Origin: Ectopseudomonas oleovorans
GTDB taxonomy: Bacteria; Pseudomonadota; Gammaproteobacteria; Pseudomonadales; Pseudomonadaceae
Length of the DNA stretch: 64,000 bases
Assembly: GCF_003052605.1 (NCBI RefSeq)
Contig: NZ_QASO01000042.1
Span: 1-64,000 of the forward strand
Direction of reading: 5' to 3'
Shown: one piece after another, positions 37,124-46,074 of the stretch
Numbering within the stretch: position 1 is the stretch's first letter
How the letters are laid out: the number at the start of each line of letters is the position of its first letter
Position numbers and translations under genes: made by a program
Notes under the pieces: model-generated
What the model was told of the DNA's origin: nothing
What the model saw: the letters and a program-made list of their open reading frames with translations, nothing else
The model's database searches: none

Positions 37124-37813
37124 CTCAACTCTCCTGCAGCGCCTGTGGGCGGCGGTCTTGGACGGGCAGGCCGGCAAGGCCCTGTGCAGCGATGGTAGGG
37201 CCGCCCCTGCCCGCCCAAATGCCTGCCAACGCCGTGAGAGCATTCGTTTGCGACATGGCCTTGTCGCAATCAGGCGCGTCGCGGGTGCGCCGCTGGTTTG
37301 CACACAAATCACGGGGATCAAACTGTGGATAAACCGTGCATACAACGCCCGCCCCCAGGAATGGCAGGGGCTCCCGCAAAAAGGTCATTCCTGATCGATA
37401 TCAAGCAGTTAACAACATCAGCCATACACAGAAGCCGTGGACTAGCCTGTGGAAAAGCTGTCAGCAGATTGCTGCCGGCCTTGCACTCACTGCGATACAG
37501 GGCTGCGCTCAATATCCATACACCCGCACCGCCACCCTGGCTTATCCACCAGCGACATGAGCGAGAGGCAGGGATCGGTTGGGGATATGCACAGAAGATG
37601 TGGATGAAACTGTGCATAGGCTGTTCGACGCAGGCGCGAAGCCAGAGCAGCCGGGGCTTGCCGAGAGACGGCTAAAAATCGAACAGGATCAAATAGATAG
37701 ACGCGGCTTGTGCACAAATACTGTGGGCGCCACTGTGCACTGCCTGTGGAAATCCGGCGCCAGGCCAGAGCCCACGGGGCTCCGGCACAAGCGCACGTTA
37801 TTTACTCAGCCAC
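37124..37813. other. Long gene-free region upstream of glyA rich in TGTGGATAA/TGTGCACAA words
   Basis: About 690 bases with no supported gene. The glyA promoter should lie near 37130-37270. From 37297 to 37760 there is a cluster of DnaA-box-like and related words: 37324-37332 TGTGGATAA, 37449 CTGTGGAAAAG, 37541 CTTATCCACC, 37588-37625 and 37709-37750. The segment 37298-37340 resembles, inverted, the one at 1410-1450. No other oriC feature is present. Confidence 0.5.
37248..37269. promoter_or_regulatory. Inverted repeat, candidate operator of the glyA-sox operon
   Basis: TTGCGACA and TGTCGCAA, perfect eight-base arms with six between, about 125 bases before the glyA start. The word GCGACATGGCC in it recurs, inverted, at 40706-40716 between gbcB and gbcA. 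In Pseudomonas these loci are under the AraC-type regulators GbdR and SouR; assignment to either is inference. Confidence 0.4.
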
Positions 37814-38113
37814 TTATGGTTTGAGTTTCTCTCCGCAACTGCTGGAGGCATTCACCAGGCGCTGCTGCATGGTAGGGTCAGGCGGAGACTGGCGACTCAT
37901 TTCCTGCAACTCGGCCTCGCTGAATTCCTTGCTGACGCTGGTCGCAGCGCAGTCGCAATAAGCACGCAGTTGTGGCTCCTCGTAGCCTGCCGGTGCGCCA
38001 GCGATGCACTGCTGAACGAATTCGGTCTTGGCATCATCCGACCACTCGGCAGCGGAAACGGGCAGCGCCACGGCCAGCGGCAGAGCAAGGGCGAGCAGGT
38101 GACGATAAGTCAT
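37814..38113 (-). CDS. Small exported hypothetical protein
   Basis: 99 residues with a signal peptide (MTYRHLLALALPLAVALPVSAAE, cleavage likely after SAA). A short mature helical part carries three or four Cys (QQCIAGAPAGY, AYCDCAATSVS, SSSCGEKLKP), likely disulphide-bonded in the periplasm. I do not recognise a named function. Good codon use and a ribosome-binding site (GGAG) support it as a gene. Confidence 0.75.
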   Translation of the reverse strand: MTYRHLLALALPLAVALPVSAAEWSDDAKTEFVQQCIAGAPAGYEEPQLRAYCDCAATSVSKEFSEAELQEMSRQSPPDPTMQQRLVNASSSCGEKLKP

Positions 38114-38352
38114 GGGAAACTCCTTCTCTTGATTGCGGAGAGCGGATCGACTGCCGCCCTCTGGTAAGTGTGAACGCCAGAGCAAGCTTCAAGTTCCATC
38201 TGCTAGCCGAACGTTTGGCCACGAACCGACTCGGCAGTACGCTTCAGCGCAACAACTCGTCGCGGCGACGGACGCCTGACAGATAGCCGCAGGGTTAAAG
38301 TAGAGGCTTTCCCGGCAGACCCGCCGGCAGGTTTTTCAGAAGGAACGCGCCA

Positions 38353-39393
38353 ATGCCCGACAATGCCCAGCAATTCGCCAGCGACAACTACTCCGGCATC
38401 TGTCCCGAAGCCTGGGCCGCCATGGCCGAGGCCAACCAGGGCCACCAGCGCGCCTACGGCGATGACGAATGGACGGCGCGCGCTGCCGATCACTTCCGCC
38501 GCCTGTTCGAGACCGACTGCGAGGTGTTCTTCGCCTTCAACGGCACCGCGGCCAACTCCCTGGCCCTGGCCTCGCTGTGCCAGAGCTACCACAGCGTGAT
38601 CTGCTCGGAGACCGCCCACGTCGAAACCGACGAATGCGGCGCACCGGAGTTCTTCTCCAACGGCTCCAAGCTGCTGCTGGCCAAGACCGATAACGGCAAG
38701 CTGACCCCGCAAGCGATCCGCGAGATCGCCCGCAAGCGTCAGGATATCCACTACCCGAAACCGCGCGTGGTCACCCTCACCCAGGCCACCGAAGTAGGCA
38801 CTGTCTATCGCCCGGAAGAAGTCCGCGCCATCAGCCAGGTCTGCGAGGAGCTGGGCCTGCACCTGCACATGGACGGCGCACGCTTCTCCAACGCCTGCGC
38901 CTTCCTCGGCTGCAGCCCGGCAGAGCTGACCTGGAAGGCCGGCGTCGACGTGCTGTGTTTCGGCGGCACCAAGAACGGCATGGCCGTCGGTGAGGCCATC
39001 GTCTTCTTCAACAAGGATCTGGCCGAGGACTTCGACTACCGCTGCAAGCAGGCCGGCCAACTGGCCTCGAAGATGCGCTACCTGTCCGCGCCCTGGGTCG
39101 GCATCCTGCAGAACGATGTCTGGCTGAAATACGCCAACCACGCCAACCGCTGCGCGCAGTTGCTGGCCACCCTGGTGGCGGATGTACCCGGCGTCAGCCT
39201 GATGTTCCCGGTGGAAGCCAACGGCGTGTTCCTGCAACTGTCGGAGCCGGCCATCGCCGCCCTCACCGCCCGTGGCTGGCGCTTCTACACCTTCATCGGC
39301 GCTGGCGGCGCGCGCTTCATGTGCAGCTGGGATACCGACGAAGCCCGCGTACGTCAGTTGGCCGCGGATATCCGTGAAGTAATGAGCGCCTGA
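38353..39393 (+). CDS. ltaE: Low-specificity L-threonine aldolase
   Basis: 346 residues, the length of the Pseudomonas enzyme. Fold-type I PLP protein: SDNYSGICPEAWAAM, AFNGTAANSLAL, LHMDGARFSNA, and the PLP-lysine in VLCFGGTKNGMAVGEA. It cleaves threonine or allo-threonine to glycine and acetaldehyde, feeding the same glycine pool as the sox genes. It sits between the sox and gbc clusters on the opposite strand from both glyA and gbcB. Confidence 0.95.
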   Translation: MPDNAQQFASDNYSGICPEAWAAMAEANQGHQRAYGDDEWTARAADHFRRLFETDCEVFFAFNGTAANSLALASLCQSYHSVICSETAHVETDECGAPEFFSNGSKLLLAKTDNGKLTPQAIREIARKRQDIHYPKPRVVTLTQATEVGTVYRPEEVRAISQVCEELGLHLHMDGARFSNACAFLGCSPAELTWKAGVDVLCFGGTKNGMAVGEAIVFFNKDLAEDFDYRCKQAGQLASKMRYLSAPWVGILQNDVWLKYANHANRCAQLLATLVADVPGVSLMFPVEANGVFLQLSEPAIAALTARGWRFYTFIGAGGARFMCSWDTDEARVRQLAADIREVMSA

Positions 39394-39411
39394 ATGACGC
39401 CATGACGCACC

Positions 39412-39434
39412 TGTGGGAGGGGCTTTAACCGCGA
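39412..39434. repeat. Single REP-like unit
   Basis: TGTGGGAGGGGCTTTAACCG, a variant copy of the 5098-5160 family, in the ltaE-gbcB gap. Confidence 0.7.
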
Positions 39435-39452
39435 CCAGAACCAAGGTGGCGA

Positions 39453-40559
39453 TCAATAGTCGATCGCCACATCCCCTTTCGGCACGCTGCAACACGACAG
39501 GATGTAGCCCTCGGCCACATCCTCGTCGGTGATGCCGCCGTTGTGCTCCATTTCCACTTCCCCGGCGGTCTTCATCACCTTGCAGGTACCGCAGATACCC
39601 ATGCCACAGGCCTTAGGGATATGCAGGCCAAGCTTGGCCGCAGCGGCGTGCACGGTTTCACCAGGCACCACACGGATGCTCTTGCCGGTACTGATGAACT
39701 CCACCTGATTGAGCTCGGCCACCGGCACCTCGGGCGCCTCGGCGGCTTCGGCGGCCAGTTCCTTGACCTCGGCGCGGATCTCCGGTGGCGTCGGGCCGAA
39801 GGCCTCCTCGTGGTAGCGGCTCATGTCATAGCCCGCCGCCTCGAGCAGACGCTTGACCGCGCTCATGTAGGGCGTCGGGCCACAGCAGAATATTTCGCGT
39901 TCGAGGAAGTCCGGTGCCATCAGCTCCAGCATTGGCTTGTTCAGGTAACCGCGATAGCCAGCCCAGGACTCACCCAGGCCATGCTTTTCGCAGATCACGT
40001 GCAGGCTGAAATTGTTGATGCGCGCCGCCATGTGCTCCAGCTCGCGCTGGTAGATGATGTCCTTCGGCGAACGGGCGCTGTGCACGAAGACCATGTCGAC
40101 ATTGGCATTGGTGTCGTAGAACCAGCGCGCCATCGACATCACCGGCGTGATGCCGACCCCACCGGAGAGGAACAGCACCTTGTCGGAGGGAAAATCGATG
40201 GCATTGAACAGGCCCACCGGCCCATGCACTGGCACCTCGTCGCCTTCCTTGAAGTTGTCGTGCAGCCAGTTCGACACCTTGCCGCCCGGCACCCGCTTGA
40301 TGGTGATGGAGAAGCTGTACGGCACCGAAGGCGAGCTGGAAATGGTGTAGGAGCGCATGATCGGCTGGCCATCGATCTCCAGCTCCAGGGTGACGAACTG
40401 CCCGGGCTTGAAGAAGAACAGCACGGGCTGGTCGGCCATGAAGCAGAAGGTGCGCACATCCCAGGTTTCCTGGATCACCTTGACGCAACGCACCAGGTGG
40501 CGGCCGTTGGTCCAGGTCTGCGTGGTAACCGGGTTGAGGAAGGCGTTGGTGGTGGTCAT
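39453..40559 (-). CDS. gbcB: Glycine betaine demethylase reductase subunit
   Basis: 368 residues. Ferredoxin-reductase half: FKPGQFVTLELEIDG and RSYTISSSPS for FAD, LFLSGGVGITPVMSM and CCGPTPYM for NAD(P)H. A C-terminal 2Fe-2S ferredoxin is seen as CGMGICGTCKV with a final Cys in LSCCSVPKG. It passes electrons from NAD(P)H to the Rieske oxygenase GbcA. Divergent from gbcA across 314 bases. Confidence 0.95.
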   Translation of the reverse strand: MTTTNAFLNPVTTQTWTNGRHLVRCVKVIQETWDVRTFCFMADQPVLFFFKPGQFVTLELEIDGQPIMRSYTISSSPSVPYSFSITIKRVPGGKVSNWLHDNFKEGDEVPVHGPVGLFNAIDFPSDKVLFLSGGVGITPVMSMARWFYDTNANVDMVFVHSARSPKDIIYQRELEHMAARINNFSLHVICEKHGLGESWAGYRGYLNKPMLELMAPDFLEREIFCCGPTPYMSAVKRLLEAAGYDMSRYHEEAFGPTPPEIRAEVKELAAEAAEAPEVPVAELNQVEFISTGKSIRVVPGETVHAAAAKLGLHIPKACGMGICGTCKVMKTAGEVEMEHNGGITDEDVAEGYILSCCSVPKGDVAIDY

Positions 40560-40705
40560 GAACAGCTCTCCACACGGCCGGATATCGGCCTATATACGGC
40601 GGATTGTGCGAAAGGCCGAGCACCGTCATTTATCTACCAGCGACATCCACATGCTTATCGCGACCTGCCTGATAGCACGGGGGCTAGCGCGTCGGAAACG
40701 CATCC

Positions 40706-40716
40706 GGCCATGTCGC
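40706..40716. promoter_or_regulatory. Shared word in the gbcB-gbcA divergent promoter region
   Basis: GGCCATGTCGC is the exact inverse of GCGACATGGCC at 37250-37260. In the same region, 40630-40646 (TTATCTACCAGCGACAT) matches 37542-37558 at 16 of 17 bases. A common regulator such as GbdR would explain this, but both sites could be members of the interspersed TTATCCAC repeat family. Confidence 0.3.
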
Positions 40717-40873
40717 CCATGGATAAGGTTTCGCCTTGGCTCGGCTCCACACTCCGCCTCACCACGCATGCACGCCCATCGCAGGCGGCAGTGATAAACG
40801 ACCACCTTGCGGCACATACCGTATCAGCCACTTTTTCCGGCAGGCATAACGCGCCAGCCACTGAGGAGCCAAC

Positions 40874-42160
40874 ATGGACTGCACCCAAAATCTGAGCCTG
40901 GGCGACCCGCTGGAGCCCGTCCGCAAGGCCACCGCGCAGATGCTGCACGAACGCGACCACAGCTTCTCGCTGCCGCAGCCGTTCTACAACGACGAGCGCC
41001 TGTTCCAGGTCGACATGCAGGAGATCTTCCACAAGGAATGGTTGATCGCCGGCATGACCAGCGAAATCCCGACCAAGGGCAACTTCCTCACCCTGCAGAT
41101 CGGCGACAACCCGATCATCGTCATCCGCGGTGCCGAAGGTCAGATCCATGCCTTCCACAACGTCTGCCGCCATCGCGGTTCGCGCCTGTGCGTCTCCGAC
41201 AAAGGCAAGGTCGCCAAGCTGGTCTGCCCCTACCACCAATGGACTTATGAGCTCGATGGTCGCCTGTTGTTCGCCGGCACCGAGATGGGCGAAGGCTTCA
41301 AGCTCTCCGACTACAACCTCAAACCGGTCAACTGCAAGACCGCTGGCGGCTTCATCTTCATCAGCCTGGCGGACAACCCGCCGGCCATCGACGAGTTCCT
41401 GAGCACCCTGGCTCATTACATGGAGCCGTACGACATGGAGAACACCAAGGTCGCGGTGCAGAGCGTCATGCACGAGAAGGCCAACTGGAAGCTGGTGATC
41501 GAGAACAACCGCGAGTGCTACCACTGCAACGGTTCGCACCCGGAACTGCTCAACACCCTGCTGGAATGGGATGACGTCACCGACCCACGCGCCAGCCAGG
41601 CGTTCAAGGATCAGGTGGCCGAATGCACCGGCCGCTGGGACAAGGACAACATTCCCTACGCCCACGCCAGCTTCGGTCTGCGCAACCGCATCGTGCGCAT
41701 GCCGCTGCTCAAGGGCACCGTTTCCATGACCATGGACGGCAAGCCAGGCTGTAACAAGCTGATGGGGCGCATCACCGACCCGGACCTGGGCTCCATGCGC
41801 ATCCTGCACCTGCCGCATTCGTGGAACCACTGCATGGGCGATCACCTGATCAACTTCACCGTATGGCCGATCAGCGCCCAGGAGACGATCGTCATCACCA
41901 AATGGCTGGTGCACAAGGATGCAGTAGAAGGCGTCGACTATGACGTGGCGCGCCTGCGCCAGGTGTGGGACGCCACCAACGACCAGGATCGACGCCTCGG
42001 CGAGGAAAACCAGCGCGGCATCAACTCCACCGCCTACCAGCCGGGCCCGTATTCCAAGACCTACGAGTTCGGCGTGATCAACTTCCTCGACTGGTACAGC
42101 GAGCGCATGCTCAACAACCTCGGCGACACCCCGGCGCAACTGCGCCAGGTAGAGGGCTGA
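40874..42160 (+). CDS. gbcA: Glycine betaine monooxygenase, Rieske oxygenase subunit
   Basis: 428 residues. Rieske 2Fe-2S centre CRHRGSRLCVSDKGKVAKLV followed by CPYHQWTYELDG. Mononuclear iron site ENNRECYHCNGSHPEL (two His). With GbcB it demethylates glycine betaine to dimethylglycine with release of formaldehyde, the first step of the pathway whose last steps (sarcosine to glycine) are encoded at 27-37 kb. The dimethylglycine demethylase genes are not in the window. Confidence 0.95.
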   Translation: MDCTQNLSLGDPLEPVRKATAQMLHERDHSFSLPQPFYNDERLFQVDMQEIFHKEWLIAGMTSEIPTKGNFLTLQIGDNPIIVIRGAEGQIHAFHNVCRHRGSRLCVSDKGKVAKLVCPYHQWTYELDGRLLFAGTEMGEGFKLSDYNLKPVNCKTAGGFIFISLADNPPAIDEFLSTLAHYMEPYDMENTKVAVQSVMHEKANWKLVIENNRECYHCNGSHPELLNTLLEWDDVTDPRASQAFKDQVAECTGRWDKDNIPYAHASFGLRNRIVRMPLLKGTVSMTMDGKPGCNKLMGRITDPDLGSMRILHLPHSWNHCMGDHLINFTVWPISAQETIVITKWLVHKDAVEGVDYDVARLRQVWDATNDQDRRLGEENQRGINSTAYQPGPYSKTYEFGVINFLDWYSERMLNNLGDTPAQLRQVEG

Positions 42161-42182
42161 CGCCGCCCCGCTGGGCCATGCC

Positions 42183-42210
42183 AGTGGCCGGCCTCATTAA
42201 GCCGGCCACT
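42183..42210 (+). terminator. Hairpin after gbcA, probable terminator
   Basis: Perfect ten-base arms (42183-42192 and 42201-42210, AGTGGCCGGC/GCCGGCCACT) 22 bases past the gbcA stop, but followed by TCCCCC rather than T-run. Confidence 0.5.
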
Positions 42211-42302
42211 TCCCCCGTAAGCCTCCCCGCCGCAAGCGCATCACAGAACGCCGAGCGCTGACTGGCTCAGCACAAACGCCGCGCGGGCGCGCAGACTGAT
42301 CC

Positions 42303-42932
42303 TTACTGAGCGTCGCCCTTGAAGCCCTTGGCGACGAAGTACACCTCACGCGAACGCGGACGCGAGGCTGCCGGCTTGCGCACCATGACCTTCTCGAAGG
42401 AACGCCGTACGTCGCGCAGGTACTCATCCGAACCCTCGCCCTGAAACACCTTGGCGACGAAGTTGCCGCCAGGTTTGAGCACCTGTCGGGCCATGTCCAG
42501 CACCAGTTCCACCAGATACATCGACGCTGCCTGATCGGCCACGCCGACGCCGCTGATATTGGGGGCGATGTCAGAGACGATCAAATCCGGGCGACGACCA
42601 TCGAGCAGATCGAGAATCTGCTGGAACACCTTGTCGTCGGTGAAGTCACCCTGAATGAAGTCGACGTTATCGAGCGAATCCATCGGCAGGATGTCGCTGG
42701 CGATTACCCGGCCGGTGGCCCCCACCATACGTCCGGCGATCTGCGACCAGCCACCGGGGGCCGAGCCCAGGTCCATCATCAGCATACCGGGACGAATCAG
42801 CTTGTCCTTTTCGTTGATCTCGATCAGCTTGTAGGCGGCACGCGAGCGGTAGCCGTCCTTCTGCGCCTGCTTCACGTAGGGATCGTTCACATGTTCGTTC
42901 AGCCAGCGGCTGCTGCTTTTTGAGCGTTTCAT
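42303..42932 (-). CDS. rlmE: 23S rRNA 2'-O-ribose U2552 methyltransferase (RrmJ/FtsJ)
   Basis: 209 residues, standard length. N-terminal [28 protein letters not shown] carries the first catalytic Lys. SAM site is [29 protein letters not shown] carries the catalytic Asp and [14 protein letters not shown] the second Lys; Glu in [12 protein letters not shown] completes K-D-K-E. It methylates U2552 in the ribosomal A-loop. In most gammaproteobacteria it sits beside yhbY and ftsH; here it is beside a SpoU methyltransferase and gbcA, so this could be a moved or second copy. Confidence 0.9.
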   Translation of the reverse strand: MKRSKSSSRWLNEHVNDPYVKQAQKDGYRSRAAYKLIEINEKDKLIRPGMLMMDLGSAPGGWSQIAGRMVGATGRVIASDILPMDSLDNVDFIQGDFTDDKVFQQILDLLDGRRPDLIVSDIAPNISGVGVADQAASMYLVELVLDMARQVLKPGGNFVAKVFQGEGSDEYLRDVRRSFEKVMVRKPAASRPRSREVYFVAKGFKGDAQ

Positions 42933-43134
42933 CGTTCAACCAGATCAATTCCAGGAAGGCAGCCCGCCGGCATGGTGACCCGGGCTGCACAATTGTCGCG
43001 AGTATAAGCCATCGCAGCCCTCCGGCTCACGCCGGCCGGCCCTGCAGCCTGACAGCCCGCCGGGTGGCAGGTACAATCGCAGCGGCCTCGCTACCGCGGG
43101 GAGCCCCGCTTTCACGCCCCTTTCCAGGCTTTCC

Positions 43135-43860
43135 ATGAAACTCGACGACGTCAAGAAACTGCAGCAGAAAAAGTACCGGGAGCAATTCGGCCACTTCCTC
43201 GTCGAGGGCGAACACCTGGTGCTGGAACTGCAGAAAGCGGCGCAGCACGCGCCCCTGCTGGCAAGCAGCGAACTCTACGTCACGGCCGCCTACGAGCACT
43301 GGCAGAGCCCGTTCAGGACGCACCTGATCAGTGACCGGCAGATGGCGCAGATCGCCGACACCAAGACCCCCCAGGGGATCATCGCGGTAGTGCCGATGGC
43401 GGCGATTGGCTCCGGCCCGTCGGCGCCGGCCGGCAAGGCCATCTACCTGCACGAGATCCAGGACCCCGGCAACCTCGGCACCATCCTGCGCAGCCTCGCC
43501 TGGTTCGGCGGCTTCCGCTGCCTGCTCAGCCCCGGCAGCGTCGACCCCTTCAATCCCAAGGTGGTGCGCGCCAGCATGGGGGCAATCTTTCACACCCCCA
43601 TCGAGCAGGATGTCAGCCTCGACAACCTGAGCACGCGCTTTGCACGCATCGCCTGCCTCGACATGCAGGGCCAAAGCCTGCGCGCACCGGCCTTCGCGCA
43701 GGCCGAGTGCTACCTGTTCGGCAACGAAGCGCGCGGCGTCCCCAGCCAGGCGCTGAGCGAGCTCAACGCCACGCCGTTCAGCATCGCCGGCAGCGGCGCG
43801 ATCGAGTCACTGAACCTGGCCAGCACGGTAAACATCTGTGTGTATGAGCTGAGCCGCTAG
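43135..43860 (+). CDS. TrmH/SpoU-family RNA 2'-O-methyltransferase
   Basis: 241 residues of the SPOUT class. An N-terminal substrate-binding part (KYREQFGHFLVEGEHLVLE) precedes the knotted SAM-binding core: HEIQDPGNLGTILRSLAWFG, NPKVVRASMGAIFHTP, LFGNEARGVP and GAIESLNLASTVNI. It resembles RlmB/TrmH-like rRNA or tRNA methylases; the exact target is not determinable. Transcribed away from rlmE. Confidence 0.87.
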   Translation: MKLDDVKKLQQKKYREQFGHFLVEGEHLVLELQKAAQHAPLLASSELYVTAAYEHWQSPFRTHLISDRQMAQIADTKTPQGIIAVVPMAAIGSGPSAPAGKAIYLHEIQDPGNLGTILRSLAWFGGFRCLLSPGSVDPFNPKVVRASMGAIFHTPIEQDVSLDNLSTRFARIACLDMQGQSLRAPAFAQAECYLFGNEARGVPSQALSELNATPFSIAGSGAIESLNLASTVNICVYELSR

Positions 43861-43905
43861 CCCGCGACTCATGCCCGCGCGTCCCGGCGCTCGGCGGAAA
43901 CCCAC

Positions 43906-43941
43906 AAAAAAGCCCCGCCAGATCGCTCTGGCGGGGCTTTT
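43906..43941. terminator. Bidirectional terminator between trmH-like gene and typA
   Basis: A-run, perfect 12-bp stem AGCCCCGCCAGA (43911-43922) with its complement (43927-43938), four-base loop, then T-run. It can end both converging genes. Confidence 0.95.
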
Positions 43942-43966
43942 CAGTTACAGCGCTAAGCTAGCCGCA

Positions 43967-45790
43967 TCAAGCCTTGTTGGCTTTCTTGGCAGCGCGGGTG
44001 CGCTCGCCTTCGTCGAGGATCTTCTTGCGCAGACGGATCGACTTCGGCGTCACTTCGCACAGCTCGTCATCCTGGATGAACTCCAGAGCCTGCTCCAGGG
44101 TGAAGCGAACCGGCGGCACCAGGGCGATGGTTTCGTCTTTACCCGAAGCACGCATGTTGTCGAGCTTCTTGCCCTTCGTGGGGTTGACGCCCAGGTCGTT
44201 GTCGCGGCTGTTCAGGCCGATGATCTGACCGTTGTAGATTTCCTGGCCGTGCTCGATGAACAGCTTGCCGCGCGCCTGCAGGGTTTCCAGGGAGTAGGTC
44301 AGCGCCTTGCCGGTATCGATCGACACCAGTACGCCGTTCTGACGGCCAGACATGGTGCCCGGCTTAACGGTGTCGTAACGGTCGAAGATCGAGGTCAGGA
44401 TGCCGGCGCCGTTGGTCAGGGTCAGGAACTGGTTACGGAAACCGATCAGACCGCGAGCCGGGATGTTGTATTCCAGGCGCACACGACCTTTGCCGTCCGG
44501 CGCCATGTTGGTCAGGTCGCCCTTACGCAGGCCCATCTCTTCCATGACCTTGCCCTGGGCTTCTTCCGGGATGTCGATGGTGACGTTCTCGTACGGTTCC
44601 TGCTTGACGCCGTTGACTTCACGGATGATCACTTCCGGACGGCCGACGCCCATTTCGAAGCCTTCGCGGCGCATGGTTTCGATCAGTACCGAGAGGTGCA
44701 GCTCGCCACGACCGGAGACCTTGAACTTGTCGGCGCTGTCGCCCTCTTCAACGCGCAGGGCCACGTTGTACAGCAGCTCCTTGTCCAGACGCTCCTTGAT
44801 GTTGCGGCTGGTGACGAACTTGCCTTCCTTGCCGCAGAACGGCGAATCGTTGACCTGGAAGGTCATCGACACGGTCGGCTCGTCGACGGTCAGCGGCTTC
44901 ATCGCCTCGACATGGTTGATGTCGCACAGGGTGTCGGAGATGAACAGCTGGTCCATGCCGCTGACGCAGACGATGTCACCGGCGGTGGCTTCTTCGACGT
45001 CTACGCGGTGCAGGCCATGGTGGCCCATCAGCTTGAGGATACGGCCGTTACGCTTCTTGCCGTCGACGTCGATGGCCACTACCGGCGTGTTCGGCTTGAC
45101 GCGACCACGGGCGATACGGCCGACACCGATGATGCCGAGGAAGCTGTTGTAGTCCAGCGCGGAGATCTGCATCTGGAACGGGCCGTCGAGGTCGACGTTC
45201 GGCGCCGGTACGTGGTCGACGATGGCCTGGTACAGCGGGGTCAGGTCTTCGGCCATGGCGGTGTGGTCGAGACCGGCGATGCCGTTCAGGGCGCTGGCGT
45301 AGACGACCTGGAAGTCGAGTTGCTCATCGGTGGCGCCGAGGTTATCGAACAGGTCGAAGATCTGATCCATGACCCAGTCAGGACGCGCGCCCGGACGGTC
45401 GATCTTGTTGATCACGACGATCGGCTTGAGGCCGGCCTCGAAGGCCTTCTTGGTCACGAAGCGGGTTTGCGGCATCGGGCCGTCCTGGGCGTCGACCACC
45501 AGCAGTACGGAGTCGACCATCGACATCACGCGCTCTACTTCACCGCCGAAGTCGGCGTGGCCGGGGGTGTCGACGATGTTGATGCGGTAGTCGTTCCATT
45601 TGATGGCGGTGTTCTTGGCCAGAATGGTGATGCCGCGCTCTTTTTCCTGGTCGTTGCTGTCCATCACGCGCTCGTCGTTGAGCTCGTTACGCTCAAGGGT
45701 GCCGGATTGACGCAGCAGGGCGTCGACGAGGGTGGTTTTGCCATGGTCGACGTGGGCGATGATGGCGATGTTGCGCAGTTTTTCGATCAC
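43967..45790 (-). CDS. typA: GTP-binding ribosome-associated protein TypA/BipA
   Basis: 607 residues starting at GTG 45790 as (M)[22 protein letters not shown]. Translation-factor GTPase motifs: [36 protein letters not shown]-like domains III and V follow ([20 protein letters not shown]), then the BipA-specific C-terminal domain. It acts on 50S assembly and stress-related translation. The usual Pseudomonas order typA-thiI-glnA is kept. Confidence 0.96.
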   Translation of the reverse strand: MIEKLRNIAIIAHVDHGKTTLVDALLRQSGTLERNELNDERVMDSNDQEKERGITILAKNTAIKWNDYRINIVDTPGHADFGGEVERVMSMVDSVLLVVDAQDGPMPQTRFVTKKAFEAGLKPIVVINKIDRPGARPDWVMDQIFDLFDNLGATDEQLDFQVVYASALNGIAGLDHTAMAEDLTPLYQAIVDHVPAPNVDLDGPFQMQISALDYNSFLGIIGVGRIARGRVKPNTPVVAIDVDGKKRNGRILKLMGHHGLHRVDVEEATAGDIVCVSGMDQLFISDTLCDINHVEAMKPLTVDEPTVSMTFQVNDSPFCGKEGKFVTSRNIKERLDKELLYNVALRVEEGDSADKFKVSGRGELHLSVLIETMRREGFEMGVGRPEVIIREVNGVKQEPYENVTIDIPEEAQGKVMEEMGLRKGDLTNMAPDGKGRVRLEYNIPARGLIGFRNQFLTLTNGAGILTSIFDRYDTVKPGTMSGRQNGVLVSIDTGKALTYSLETLQARGKLFIEHGQEIYNGQIIGLNSRDNDLGVNPTKGKKLDNMRASGKDETIALVPPVRFTLEQALEFIQDDELCEVTPKSIRLRKKILDEGERTRAAKKANKA

Positions 45791-45872
45791 TGTATGTATC
45801 TCGATCAGAGGATTCGGTGTGTCGCCCAGCCTGGACGACGAATATGTAGAAACTGGGATCAGCGAGCTGATC

Positions 45873-46026
45873 GGGGCACCTCTATAAACGTAGGCGAGGC
45901 AGTCAGTGCAAGGCAGAAACAAGCGAAAAACGGTCGGAGTCGCGCTCGACTTTACGAGCTATGTGAGCATTTTGAGCTTGTTTTTAACGCAGCAATGACA
46001 ACGCAGGTAGTTTTTAGAGGTGCCCC
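45873..46026. mobile_element. MITE-like element between typA and thiI
   Basis: 154 bases bounded by 12-base perfect terminal inverted repeats GGGGCACCTCTA (45873-45884) and TAGAGGTGCCCC (46015-46026). The inside is more AT-rich and contains GCGTTAAAAACAAGCTC on the minus strand. It encodes nothing. The ends are similar to small non-autonomous elements common in this Pseudomonas group; no transposase is present in the window. Confidence 0.65.
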
Positions 46027-46074
46027 GGGTCGGGAGGGCGATGGCGGATACTGCCGCCATTAAGCCCCGGCGTC

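Noticed and set aside
37297..37760. Origin of replication suggested by DnaA-box-like words
   Set aside because: No dnaA, dnaN, rpmH or parAB nearby, no AT-rich unwinding region; the words are scattered and recur at 1410 and 10141.
43871..46063. A 730-codon open frame on the plus strand
   Set aside because: Antisense shadow of typA that also runs through the bidirectional terminator and the MITE-like element.
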